A stretch of DNA of 64,000 nucleotides. Origin: JAAYAN01 sp964437215 (lineage in GTDB: Bacteria; Bacteroidota; Ignavibacteria; Ignavibacteriales; Melioribacteraceae). A program made the position numbers and the translations under genes. Where the stretch lies: contig CAYTFZ010000004.1 in assembly GCA_964437215.1 (NCBI GenBank), positions 12,074 through 76,073 of the forward strand. Direction: 5' to 3'. Below, in pieces: positions 7,690 through 16,021 of the stretch. The stretch's first letter is position 1. Every line of letters starts with the position of its first letter. A model generated the notes under the pieces. That model was not told where the DNA came from. It saw nothing but the letters and a program-made list of their open reading frames with translations, and made no database searches.

Positions 7690-9756
7690 ATGAAAAAATT
7701 ATTCCTGATGCTGTTCGTTTTTGCGAATATTTTTATTAATGCTCAAGTAACAGATACAAAAAATGAGCATAATTCAATCGACTCGAATGCAGTTCTTTCA
7801 CCGGAACCGAAATTCGCAAAAATCAGCAAATCTGTTGCAATGATCTTATCGCGTTATCATTATAAAAAAGTAAAAATCGATGATTCTCTGTCTTCCGAAA
7901 TTTTTAATAATTACCTTACCAACATCGACAATAACAAAATGTATTTTTTAGCATCCGATATAAATGACTTTGCAAGTTACCGGTATACTTTCGACGAAAA
8001 TCTTTTATTCGGCAATCTCGAACCGCCATTTCATATTTTTAATGTATTTAAAGAAAGAGTTACCGAAAGGATAAAATACGTTGAAAAATTACTTGAAAAC
8101 GAATTCGATTACACAGCAGATGAAAATTATTTACCCGACAGAACAAAAAGCAGCTGGGCAGAAACTGTAAATGAGATAAATGAAATCTGGCGTAAAAGAG
8201 TTAAAAATGAAGCGCTTAATATGAAACTTGCAGGAAAAGAATGGAATAAAACCCGTGAGACTTTATTAAAGCGTTATCAGAATTTTCATAAAGCGGTTCT
8301 TCAATATAAACCGGAGGATGTATTTCAAATTTATATGAATACATATTCCGAGACTATTGATCCTCACACAAGCTATTTTTCGCAGCGAAGTTCGGATAAT
8401 TTTGATATACAGATGAAACTGTCGCTCGAAGGAATTGGGGCTACCCTGCGAACCGACAATGACTATACAAAAGTTGTTGAACTTGTGCCCGGCGGTCCGG
8501 CTGCCAAATCCGGTCTGCTTAAAGCAAACGATTTAATTTCCGGCGTGGGACAAGGTGAAGACGGCGAAATTGTAGATGTTATCGGCTGGCGTATTGATGA
8601 TGTTGTTTCACTTATACGGGGAAAAAAAGGTACTGTTGTAAGGCTGCAGATTCTGAAATCGAGCACCGGAGCGGATATGCTGCCCGATACTATTTCTATT
8701 GTCCGCGATAAAGTTAAACTTGAAGAACAAGCGGCAAAATCCGAAATAATTGAGATAGAAAGTGATAATCAAAAATATAAAATCGGCATTGTTTCTATTC
8801 CGTCGTTTTATATCGATTTTGAAGCACGTATGAAAGGCGAACCGGAATACAGAAGTACTACGCGAGATGTTAAAGCTCTTCTTAAGCAATTAAATGAAAA
8901 CAAAGTTGATGGAATTGTAATTGACCTTAGGAATAACGGAGGGGGAGCATTGCAGGAAGCAGTTGAACTTACCGGACTTTTTATAAAAGAAGGTCCTGTT
9001 GTTCAGGTAAAAGGAACCGACGGTATAATTGATGTGGAAAAAGATGATGATCCGGCTCTTTATTACGAAGGTCCTTTGGCAGTGTTGGTTAATAAATTCA
9101 GTGCATCGGCTTCAGAGATATTTTCGGGCGCAATTCAGGATTACGGCAGAGGACTGATAATTGGAGAACAAACTTACGGAAAAGGAACAGTACAGACATT
9201 GCAGAATCTGGATAACTTTGTTCCGAATGAAAAAAATCCCGGCAAACTGAAATTTACAATTGCCAAATATTACAGGATAAACGGCAGCAGCACACAGCAT
9301 CTCGGAGTTATTCCCGATATTATTTTCCCTTCCAGCAGTGATGCTAAAGAATATGGCGAAAGTTCCAATAAAAGTGCTTTGCCATGGGATCAAATCGGCT
9401 CTACAGTTTTTTCGAAACAATCAGGTTTTCAGGAAGTAATTCCATCTCTTATAAAAAAACACGATGAAAGAATAAAAAAAGATGTTCAATTCCAATATAT
9501 TATAGAAGACATTGAAGAATATAATCATAGAATAGATAAAAATTCTTTTTCATTAAATTATGAAATCCGTAAGAAAGAAAGGGAAGAAGCAGAACTGAAA
9601 AAGAAAGAACGGAATGAGAATCAGGATGTTCAGCCCGAAATTGATATTGAGGAGCTTGAAGAAATCCCGGTTGCCAAGGATAAAAAAGATGACCCTTTTT
9701 TAAAAGAAACCGGGTATATTCTTGCTGATTTGATTATGTTGGAAACTGCAGAATAG
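7690..9756 (+). CDS. Tail-specific (C-terminal processing) protease, S41 family
   Basis: 688 residues from the ATG at 7690, preferred over an upstream in-frame TTG at 7600 because it starts a proper signal peptide (MKKLFLMLFVFANIFINAQ) after an AAAAGG sequence. Domain order: an N-terminal Tsp-type helical region (residues ~30-230), the DPHTSYFS motif, a PDZ domain (~250-340), the S41 protease core, and a charged C-terminal DUF3340-like tail. The Ser-Lys dyad is Ser473 (in SASASE) and Lys498 (in YGKGT), 25 apart as in E. coli Prc. It should act in the periplasm, trimming C-termini of envelope proteins. Nine more charged-repeat residues near the end (EELKKKERNE type) form a probable coiled coil. 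Confidence 0.95.
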   Translation: MKKLFLMLFVFANIFINAQVTDTKNEHNSIDSNAVLSPEPKFAKISKSVAMILSRYHYKKVKIDDSLSSEIFNNYLTNIDNNKMYFLASDINDFASYRYTFDENLLFGNLEPPFHIFNVFKERVTERIKYVEKLLENEFDYTADENYLPDRTKSSWAETVNEINEIWRKRVKNEALNMKLAGKEWNKTRETLLKRYQNFHKAVLQYKPEDVFQIYMNTYSETIDPHTSYFSQRSSDNFDIQMKLSLEGIGATLRTDNDYTKVVELVPGGPAAKSGLLKANDLISGVGQGEDGEIVDVIGWRIDDVVSLIRGKKGTVVRLQILKSSTGADMLPDTISIVRDKVKLEEQAAKSEIIEIESDNQKYKIGIVSIPSFYIDFEARMKGEPEYRSTTRDVKALLKQLNENKVDGIVIDLRNNGGGALQEAVELTGLFIKEGPVVQVKGTDGIIDVEKDDDPALYYEGPLAVLVNKFSASASEIFSGAIQDYGRGLIIGEQTYGKGTVQTLQNLDNFVPNEKNPGKLKFTIAKYYRINGSSTQHLGVIPDIIFPSSSDAKEYGESSNKSALPWDQIGSTVFSKQSGFQEVIPSLIKKHDERIKKDVQFQYIIEDIEEYNHRIDKNSFSLNYEIRKKEREEAELKKKERNENQDVQPEIDIEELEEIPVAKDKKDDPFLKETGYILADLIMLETAE

Positions 9757-9757
9757 A

Positions 9758-10225
9758 ATGCAAAAAACAAATGTTTTAAGAATACTGGATTCTAAAAATG
9801 TTGAATACAGCATTTTTGAATACGATGTTGATGAAGAATCTCTTGATGCTGTAACCGTTGCCGAAAAAATAGGTGCCGACCCCGATCAGGTTTTTAAAAC
9901 GCTTATTGCCAGGGGTGATGGAAACAGTATTTTCATTTTTGTTATTCCCGGTCAGTACGAGCTTGATCTTAAAAAAGCAGCAAAGGTAAGCGGAAATAAA
10001 AAAATAGAAATGATAAAAATGAAAGAAATTCTGCCTCTTACCGGATATATACGCGGTGGATGCTCACCAATCGGTATGAAAAAACAATATCCTACTTTTA
10101 TTGATGAGTCTGCTGTTGTTTTTCCGGAAATAATATTCAGTGCAGGTAAACGCGGTATTCAGGTAAAACTCCCACCGTTTACTTTAGCCTCTATATCAAA
10201 TGCAGTATTTGCAGATTTAATTTAA
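9758..10225 (+). CDS. ybaK: Cys-tRNA(Pro)/Cys-tRNA(Cys) deacylase, YbaK type
   Basis: 155 residues, full YbaK/EbsC length. Conserved elements: VAEKIGADPDQVFKTLIARGD, with the essential lysine in VFKT, then VIPGQYELDLKKAAK and RGGCSPIGMKKQYPTFID, the signature of bacterial YbaK. The enzyme hydrolyses Cys mischarged on tRNA(Pro) by prolyl-tRNA synthetase. It starts one base after the protease stop, so the two are co-transcribed. A prolyl-tRNA synthetase gene is present about 4 kb away on the other strand. Confidence 0.93.
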   Translation: MQKTNVLRILDSKNVEYSIFEYDVDEESLDAVTVAEKIGADPDQVFKTLIARGDGNSIFIFVIPGQYELDLKKAAKVSGNKKIEMIKMKEILPLTGYIRGGCSPIGMKKQYPTFIDESAVVFPEIIFSAGKRGIQVKLPPFTLASISNAVFADLI

Positions 10226-10268
10226 TATAGTACAATTATTATTTCTTTTTATTTGAGTCGTTTTTTTT

Positions 10269-10276
10269 TATATTTG
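10269..10276 (+). promoter_or_regulatory. Possible -7 box (TAnnTTTG type)
   Basis: TATATTTG lies 28 bases before the ATG of the small basic protein gene, matching the TAnnTTTG -7 consensus of Bacteroidota sigma factor. A TTTG is at 10252-10255, but the spacing (about 13) is shorter than the usual 17-23, so the -33 box is unclear. Confidence 0.35.
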
Positions 10277-10303
10277 TTGTCTTAAATAATAAGGATTTTA
10301 AAA

Positions 10304-10468
10304 ATGGCTAAACAACAAACCTTCGCTGATAAAGCAAAGAAGAGAACACAAGCAACACAAATCAATGTGAAATTTGTGAAAACTATTAAAACTGATAAAG
10401 GAACATATAAATTCCAAGAAAAATTTGTTAAAGTTGATGATTTAAATCAGGTTACAAGTTTTAAATAA
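10304..10468 (+). CDS. Small basic protein (54 residues), unknown function
   Basis: ATG at 10304, AAGGA ten bases upstream, stop at 10468, and an immediate rho-independent terminator: a complete single-gene transcription unit. The product begins MAKQQTFADKAKKR and is rich in Lys, Gln and Thr, with a beta-like second half (KTDKGTYKFQEKFVKVDD). Small lysine-rich proteins of this look occur in Chlorobi and Bacteroidota next to ribosomal genes (DUF4295-like), but I cannot assign it to a family with confidence. Size and charge fit a ribosome- or nucleic-acid-associated protein; that is inference only. Confidence 0.75.
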   Translation: MAKQQTFADKAKKRTQATQINVKFVKTIKTDKGTYKFQEKFVKVDDLNQVTSFK

Positions 10469-10492
10469 AAGGCGGCATTCAAACCCGCCTTT
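10468..10492 (+). terminator. Rho-independent terminator
   Basis: Perfect 8-bp stem AAAGGCGG / CCGCCTTT with a 9-base loop. It starts on the last base of the small-protein stop codon. The T run is short. Confidence 0.8.
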
Positions 10493-10644
10493 ATCACATT
10501 TCATTTCTTCAATACCGATTTCACTTGCTATTAAATAAGTAATTTTTATATTTATAATTAAAATCACATTACGCTAAACTCTTAAGCGGAGGATTACTTT
10601 ATCGGGTAAATTCATTTATTAACTAATTAAAAAAGGTGGCAGTT

Positions 10645-11982
10645 ATGTTAAAACCTAAAACATTAAAACTATATGGTTTGCGAAATATCGACGAACTACC
10701 ACAACTTAAAAATCTGTCGGAAAAGACAAGGTTTGCATTAAAGGTTGTATCACACATTTTACCATTCAGAACAAATAACTATGTTGTTGAGGAATTGATT
10801 GATTGGGATAATATTCCTGATGATCCTATTTATCAGCTTACGTTTATGCAGAAAGATATGATTGATAAAGAATCGTTTTCTTTGATGGCTGATGCACTTA
10901 AAAGAAATAATCAATCCGAAATTCAAACAGTTGCCAAACAATTGCGCAATAAACTAAACCCGCATCCTTCGGGACAATTAACTGCAAACATTCCATTATT
11001 GGAAGGGAAACCTGTACCGGGTGTGCAGCACAAATATAAAGAAACAGTATTGGTTTTTCCAACTTCCGGACAGACTTGCCATGCTTACTGTACTTTTTGT
11101 TTCAGATGGGCTCAGTTTATCGGGGACGATTCGCTTAAATTTGCTACAGATGAATCTTTGCGTTTTCAGGAATATTTAAAAAAACATAAGGAAGTAACCG
11201 ATATTCTTTTTACAGGCGGCGATCCGATGATAATGAGCGCTGCCAAACTTGAAGCATATATTCTTCCACTGCTTCAGCCGGAGTTCAGGCATATTAAAAA
11301 CATTCGCATCGGAACTAAATCAATTGCTTACTGGCCTTATAAATATCTTACAGATAAAGATTCGGATAGGACTCTTTCAATATTCGAAAAAGTTATAAAT
11401 GCCGGAAAACATCTTACTATCATTTCACATTTCAATCACTATGCAGAACTTTCAACTACAGCCGCAGTTCTTGCTGTTCAGAAAATAAGAAGCACAGGAG
11501 CTGTAATAAGAGCTCAATCACCTGTATTAAGGCATATTAACGACAATCCGGATGTCTGGTCGACATTATGGCAATTGCAGGTAAAAAACGGTGTTATCCC
11601 TTATTATATGTTTGTTGAGAGAGAAACTGGCGCAAAAAAATATTTCGAGATGCCTATTTTCAGGGCTTATAATATTTTTACTGAAGCCTATAAAAAAGTT
11701 TCCGGACTTTCAAAAACAGTACGCGGACCAGTTATGTCAGCAAATCCCGGAAAAGTTTTAATTGACGGAATTTCTGAAATTAATAACGAAAAGGTATTTG
11801 TTCTTAAGTTTATTCAAGCAAGGAATCCTGACTGGATAAACAAACCTTTTTATGCAAAATTTGATCCAAAAGCCACATGGTTGCTTCAGCTTGAACCGGC
11901 TTTCAATAAATCAAAATTCTTTTACGAAGACGAATTAGAAGAAATCCTCGAGGAACGGAAAATAGATTTATTAGCAGGATAA
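10645..11982 (+). CDS. KamA family radical SAM protein (lysine 2,3-aminomutase-like)
   Basis: 445 residues from the ATG at 10645, which has AAAAGGTGG seven bases upstream; an in-frame GTG at 10636 lies inside that ribosome-binding site. The radical SAM cluster motif is CHAYCTFC (C-x3-C-x2-C), followed by an FTGGDP stretch that fits the SAM-binding region. The overall layout follows lysine 2,3-aminomutase and EpmB, which move an amino group from C2 to C3 using PLP and a 5'-deoxyadenosyl radical. The usual PLP-lysine loop PGGGGK is replaced by SANPGKVLIDG, so the substrate, and perhaps PLP use, may differ. It is followed by a terminator; no lysine-degradation partner is nearby. Confidence 0.85.
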   Translation: MLKPKTLKLYGLRNIDELPQLKNLSEKTRFALKVVSHILPFRTNNYVVEELIDWDNIPDDPIYQLTFMQKDMIDKESFSLMADALKRNNQSEIQTVAKQLRNKLNPHPSGQLTANIPLLEGKPVPGVQHKYKETVLVFPTSGQTCHAYCTFCFRWAQFIGDDSLKFATDESLRFQEYLKKHKEVTDILFTGGDPMIMSAAKLEAYILPLLQPEFRHIKNIRIGTKSIAYWPYKYLTDKDSDRTLSIFEKVINAGKHLTIISHFNHYAELSTTAAVLAVQKIRSTGAVIRAQSPVLRHINDNPDVWSTLWQLQVKNGVIPYYMFVERETGAKKYFEMPIFRAYNIFTEAYKKVSGLSKTVRGPVMSANPGKVLIDGISEINNEKVFVLKFIQARNPDWINKPFYAKFDPKATWLLQLEPAFNKSKFFYEDELEEILEERKIDLLAG

Positions 11983-11989
11983 TAAAAAA

Positions 11990-12010
11990 ATCCGGCAATG
12001 CCGGATCTTT
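11990..12010. terminator. Bidirectional rho-independent terminator
   Basis: Stem ATCCGGC / GCCGGAT with a 3-base loop, A run on the left and T-rich on the right, between the convergent KamA-family and DUF4332 genes. Confidence 0.85.
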
Positions 12011-12017
12011 TTATTTC

Positions 12018-12431
12018 TTAGTATTTTACAACAGGTTCAAGTTTTGCTGCTTCTTTAATCCATCTTTCAACTTTTACTTTTGCAGGAAGAATTCTTACAA
12101 GCTTTTTACTCTGTGAATTAACTTCAGCCATTTTTGCAGTTAGGTTTTCAGCTTTTCTGTTACGCAATTCTTTCACTGTATCAACACCGGCCTTCTCCAA
12201 TAATTCGGAATACTCGCTGCCAATGCCTTTAACACGGAAAAGATCGGCCATGTTAACCCATTTAAGAACTAAAGAAGCGTCTAAGCCGGATTTCCGGGCA
12301 ATTTCATCTCTGCCTTTTTTGGTTGCTCCTGCAATTAGTAATCCTCTAATTGATTTAACGCCTGCTTTTGCTAATTTTTCCGCATAAACCGGACCAATAC
12401 CTTCAATGTCAGAAATTTTGTAATATGCCAT
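12018..12431 (-). CDS. DUF4332 helix-hairpin-helix protein
   Basis: 137 residues with two helix-hairpin-helix units: ISDIEGIGPVYAEKLAKAGV near the N-terminus and MADLFRVKGIGSEYSELLEKAGV in the middle, each followed by a [SV][ILV][RK]-[GE]-L helix. This tandem is the DUF4332 signature. The HhH motif usually binds the DNA backbone without sequence specificity, so a DNA-associated role is plausible but unproven. A GAGGT ribosome-binding site lies eight bases before the ATG. It is monocistronic, flanked by terminators on both sides. Confidence 0.88.
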   Translation of the reverse strand: MAYYKISDIEGIGPVYAEKLAKAGVKSIRGLLIAGATKKGRDEIARKSGLDASLVLKWVNMADLFRVKGIGSEYSELLEKAGVDTVKELRNRKAENLTAKMAEVNSQSKKLVRILPAKVKVERWIKEAAKLEPVVKY

Positions 12432-12738
12432 TTTGTACCTCGTTTAATTTATTATTGAATGCTTTATATTTTTTTGTTAAAAACTTTAAATAAAATGTTC
12501 TGAAACTCTATACCGCCAGAAGCTTGGGTTTCATAAATGTTGAGGTTATTCATCAAATAACTTACAGTTTCCATATTAAAAACCTTCAATGTGTAATTTA
12601 ATAATTACTTATCGAAAAGTAGAAATTGACTTAGAAGTAAAGTATAACTTTATCTGTTATTTTATTGTAGTTGGGTGAATAAATGAAATGTAGCGTTTTT
12701 TGTTACAAAAAAATCCGGCATCAGCCGGATTTTAATTT
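12432..12738. other. Intergenic region without a recognisable gene
   Basis: About 307 bases between the DUF4332 and Nfu genes, both leftward. It should hold the DUF4332 promoter near its left end. A small inverted repeat, AAAGT-ATA-ACTTT, lies around 12639-12651, and the Nfu terminator hairpin is at the right end. I find no open frame of note, tRNA or convincing riboswitch here. Confidence 0.5.
12711..12732 (-). terminator. Rho-independent terminator of the nfu transcript
   Basis: Stem AAATCCGGC / GCCGGATTT with loop ATCA. On the minus strand it is followed by a run of seven T. The stem sequence is nearly the same as the one at 11990. Confidence 0.88.
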
Positions 12739-13281
12739 TTAACCTGGTATTACATCAATTGAGGGATGGATTTCGCGGCGAAGCAGATTTTCGATGGCTA
12801 CCAGAGTGCCTCTGATTGCGCTCGGACAGCTTCCGCAGGCGCCTTGGTAACGGATAGTTAAAGTGTATCCTTCCAGACCGAGAACTTGCAAGCCGCCACC
12901 GTCGCCGGCAAGGGCTGGGCGAACACGCGTATCAAGAATTTCAGTTATCTTCCCGAGAAGCTCAGTTTCTTCTTCTTTACTTATTTCGGCATTATCCTCT
13001 GCAGGAATTGATTTTTTATCGAAATTTTTCAGAAAATTTACAAAATCTTTCTGAATAGAATTCCATGAAGTTTCTTCATCCTTTTCTATTGTTACAAATT
13101 TATCCATATAGAAAACCGAAACGATTCCTTTAATTGCAAAAATACCTTTAGCAAATGGATCTTTTTCTGCTTCGGCAATTGAACTGTAATTACGAGTTTC
13201 TTTAATGAGCAGTTTCTCATTCAATACAAATTTTAACGCTTGCGGATTTGGTGTTAAAGCCACATCCTGAACTATTAACAT
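12739..13281 (-). CDS. Nfu-type iron-sulfur cluster scaffold/carrier
   Basis: 180 residues in two domains: an N-terminal Nfu_N domain (residues ~1-90: TPNPQALKFVLN, then PFAKGIFAIKGIVSVFYMDKFVTI) and a C-terminal NifU-like domain (~105-180) with the cluster-binding CGSC motif in ACGSCPSAIRGTL. Nfu proteins bind a [4Fe-4S] cluster at the dimer interface and deliver it to apo-targets. Many Fe-S clients are in this window (QueG, KamA-like, AddB-like, ferredoxin). GAGGT lies upstream of the ATG. It follows the RsmI-like gene by 23 bases, so the two are likely co-transcribed. Confidence 0.94.
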   Translation of the reverse strand: MLIVQDVALTPNPQALKFVLNEKLLIKETRNYSSIAEAEKDPFAKGIFAIKGIVSVFYMDKFVTIEKDEETSWNSIQKDFVNFLKNFDKKSIPAEDNAEISKEEETELLGKITEILDTRVRPALAGDGGGLQVLGLEGYTLTIRYQGACGSCPSAIRGTLVAIENLLRREIHPSIDVIPG

Positions 13282-13304
13282 TTTTTACCTCTTTTATTTT
13301 CTTA

Positions 13305-13988
13305 CTAATTTTTTTTCCGGTTATCTGCAATTAAAACAAATTCACCTTTTAATTCCATTTTATTAATAACCTTTTTAATATCCGAAATAGTTCCGCGGAA
13401 AATATTTTCTTCGGGCATAGTTAATTTATAAGCCAGACAAATCTGCATATCATTTCCGAACTCGCTGAGAAAATCATCAATAATTCTTTGAAGTCTGTAT
13501 GGAGTTTCCATTATCACAATGAGCTCTTTAATGTTCTTAAGTTTTTTAAGCTCAGCTTTTCTTTCATCTTTTTTGGCTGAAAGCCATCCGTAATAGTAAA
13601 AATTTTTAAGATTGAATCCCGAAGAAACTAATGCCGGAAGAAGACTGTTTGCACCGGGTACGGGTATAATTTTTATTCCGGCATTAATAGCATTTTGTAC
13701 AAGATATAACCCGGGGTCGGAAAAAAGCGGTGTTCCGCAATCGGAAATAAGTGCAAGATTTTTACCCGATTTCAGCAGATTTATAATTTCCGGGGTTTCT
13801 TCTTTTTCGTTATGCTCGTTAATCTGTCGTAAATCTTTTTGAATATTTATTTCCGAAAGAAACCGGCGGGCAGGTTTCAGTTCTTCGCAAATAATTTCGT
13901 CGCTGTCTTTCAGAATATTTACTGCTCTTATTGTTATATCCTGATAATTTCCTATAGGAGTTGATACTATATATAAATTTCCGTTCAT
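13305..13988 (-). CDS. RsmI-like SAM-dependent methyltransferase
   Basis: 227 residues of the tetrapyrrole/RsmI methylase fold: LYIVSTPIGNYQDIT at the N-terminus, ALISDCGTPLFSDPG (the SAM-binding glycine and proline turn) and IPVPGANSLLPALVSSGF. RsmI makes 2'-O-methyl C1402 in 16S rRNA. Classical RsmI has about 280 residues and SDAGTP; the shorter length and SDCGTP place this in a side branch common in Bacteroidota, so the exact target is less sure. It lies between the proS hairpin (13997-14018) and nfu, on the same strand. Confidence 0.82.
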   Translation of the reverse strand: MNGNLYIVSTPIGNYQDITIRAVNILKDSDEIICEELKPARRFLSEINIQKDLRQINEHNEKEETPEIINLLKSGKNLALISDCGTPLFSDPGLYLVQNAINAGIKIIPVPGANSLLPALVSSGFNLKNFYYYGWLSAKKDERKAELKKLKNIKELIVIMETPYRLQRIIDDFLSEFGNDMQICLAYKLTMPEENIFRGTISDIKKVINKMELKGEFVLIADNRKKN

Positions 13989-13996
13989 ATAAATTT

Positions 13997-14018
13997 AAAG
14001 GCTGCAGAGGCAGCCTTT
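13997..14018 (-). terminator. Hairpin between proS and the RsmI-like gene
   Basis: Stem AAAGGCTGC / GCAGCCTTT with loop AGAG, just after the proS stop. On the minus strand the T run is interrupted, so it may only partly end transcription. It lies just before the start of the next gene. Confidence 0.65.
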
Positions 14019-14021
14019 TTA

Positions 14022-15707
14022 TTAAATCAATTCTTTAACTTTTATGTAAAATTCTTCAAGTGATATTTTATATCTCTCTCCGGTTTTACGGATTTTAATT
14101 TCAACGCATTTTTCCTGAAGATTTTTATCACCGACAATAATCTGGACAGGCATTCCAAGAAGATCGGCATCGTTAAACTTAAAACCGGCCTGGGCATCGA
14201 TGCGGTCATCAAAAATTACATCGTAGCTCATCTGCCGCAGATTGAAATAAATATCGTTGCAAGCTTGAACAATTTCGGGCTTTTTCATATTTAACCCGAT
14301 TAAGTGAAAATGAAAAGGAGCAAGTCTGAAATCCCACACAATACCTTTTTCATCGTGATTTTGTTCAAGATAGCAAGCCAATACTCTGTCAACCCCGATT
14401 CCGTAGCTTCCCATAATTATCGGGTGGTCTTTTCCGCTTTCATCAAGAAAGTTTGCTCCCAAAGCTTCGGTATATTTTGTTCCAAGTTTAAAAATATGTC
14501 CAAGTTCAATGGCTTTAAAGACATCTAATTTTGCACTGCATCTTGTGCATGTTTCACCGGACTGAACTGTTCGCAGGTCAAAAAATTCTGCGCTTTTTAC
14601 ATCGCGGTCAAAATCAATTCCGCCGATGTGATAATCGTTTTTATTAGCTCCGCTGAACATATTGTTGGCATTTTTTAATCTTTTATCAGCTATTATTCTT
14701 CCTTTAAAACCTACAGGGCCGATAGAACCGGCATCGGCTCCGGTAATTTCTTTTAATTCCTCGGGATGAGCCGGGCGGACACCGGAACCAATTGCTGCTT
14801 CAAGTTTTATTTCATTTACTTCATCGTTTCCCAGCATCAGCACAAGAATAGGAACTCCTTCTAAAACATAAATTCTGGATTTAGCGCATTCTGTTTCGGA
14901 AATATTCAAAAATCCGCAAAGTTCATCTATCGATTTTATATTTGGCGTGGAAATTTCATATAGTTCTTTACTCTCGGAATTACGAATAATATCGGCAGAA
15001 ATTGACTGGGCAACTTCCACATTTGCCGCATAACCGCATTTTTCGCAGTATGCAACTGTATCTTCGCCTGCATCCGATTTCACCATAAATTCTTCTGATT
15101 TGCTTCCGCCCATTGCACCGCTTGAAGCGCCTACAACAAAAAATTTAATTCCGCAGCGCTCAAAAATATTGCGGTAAGCCCGCGCATGCAAATCGTAGGA
15201 TTTATCAAGGTTTTCCCACGACGAATCGAATGAATATGAATCTTTCATAAGGAATTGTCTTCCTCTGATAATTCCGCTACGGGGACGCGGTTCGTTACGG
15301 AATTTGGTTTGTATCTGATACCAAATCTGGGGAAGTTCTTTATACGATTTAAGAGCTCCTTTAGCATGATAAGTCATAATTTCTTCGTGCGTCGGCGCAA
15401 GAACATAATCTCTGTTTTTTACGTGGAACATTGTATCGCCGAATGCTTCAACTCTGTTTGTCTGTTCCCATATTTCCCGCGGATTTAAACCGGGCAAGTG
15501 AAATTCCTGACCGCCGATAGCATCCATTTCTTCGCGTATTATGGTTTCAATTTTTTTTAATACTTTGTATCCTAACGGAAGAAAAGAATAAATGCCTGCT
15601 GAAAGCATACGCACCATTCCGGTACGAAGCATTAAAATATGACTTGGAATAACCGCATCGGCGGGAACTTCTTTAAGTGTAGGGATAAATGCTTTACTGA
15701 GTTTCAT
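14022..15707 (-). CDS. proS: Prolyl-tRNA synthetase (bacterial type)
   Basis: 561 residues, bacterial ProS length with the editing insertion. Class II motifs: motif 1 near LPLGYKVLKKIETIIREEMDAIGGQE, motif 2 FRNEPRPRSGIIRGRQFLMKDSYSFD, and motif 3 MGSYGIGVDRVLAC. The insertion domain (~residues 225-380) between motifs 2 and 3 carries the Ala-tRNA(Pro) editing activity. A four-cysteine pair-like element (YCEKCG, then CTRCSA) is visible around it. It attaches Pro to tRNA(Pro); the window also encodes YbaK, which clears the Cys misacylation that ProS makes. Confidence 0.97.
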   Translation of the reverse strand: MKLSKAFIPTLKEVPADAVIPSHILMLRTGMVRMLSAGIYSFLPLGYKVLKKIETIIREEMDAIGGQEFHLPGLNPREIWEQTNRVEAFGDTMFHVKNRDYVLAPTHEEIMTYHAKGALKSYKELPQIWYQIQTKFRNEPRPRSGIIRGRQFLMKDSYSFDSSWENLDKSYDLHARAYRNIFERCGIKFFVVGASSGAMGGSKSEEFMVKSDAGEDTVAYCEKCGYAANVEVAQSISADIIRNSESKELYEISTPNIKSIDELCGFLNISETECAKSRIYVLEGVPILVLMLGNDEVNEIKLEAAIGSGVRPAHPEELKEITGADAGSIGPVGFKGRIIADKRLKNANNMFSGANKNDYHIGGIDFDRDVKSAEFFDLRTVQSGETCTRCSAKLDVFKAIELGHIFKLGTKYTEALGANFLDESGKDHPIIMGSYGIGVDRVLACYLEQNHDEKGIVWDFRLAPFHFHLIGLNMKKPEIVQACNDIYFNLRQMSYDVIFDDRIDAQAGFKFNDADLLGMPVQIIVGDKNLQEKCVEIKIRKTGERYKISLEEFYIKVKELI

Positions 15708-16021
15708 TTTAAGCCAATATATGTTAAAAAATAACTGTAAAGATAATGATTTGAAATCCTACATTCAAAAAGAATAAGATTTTTTGAAAAGAAACACCGC
15801 AGTATTTTAAAATTATACGATATGCTAATTTTAACTTCCTGAATTTTTTTTGTAATAATGTTCACTTAAGAAAAAAATATTTTATATAGAATCCTTTTCT
15901 TTACCAAATCTATTTAACTGGCACCAGCTTTATTCAAATTTAATAGAGAAGAATATTTTGATATAATATATCTTTGATATTGCTTAATTTTGCCGTGTTT
16001 AATAACAAAGAATATATCCAA

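Noticed and set aside
10560..10644. Possible riboswitch leader before the KamA-like gene
   Set aside because: Only a short CGCT/AGCG hairpin is visible; it does not match a lysine riboswitch or any other class I know.
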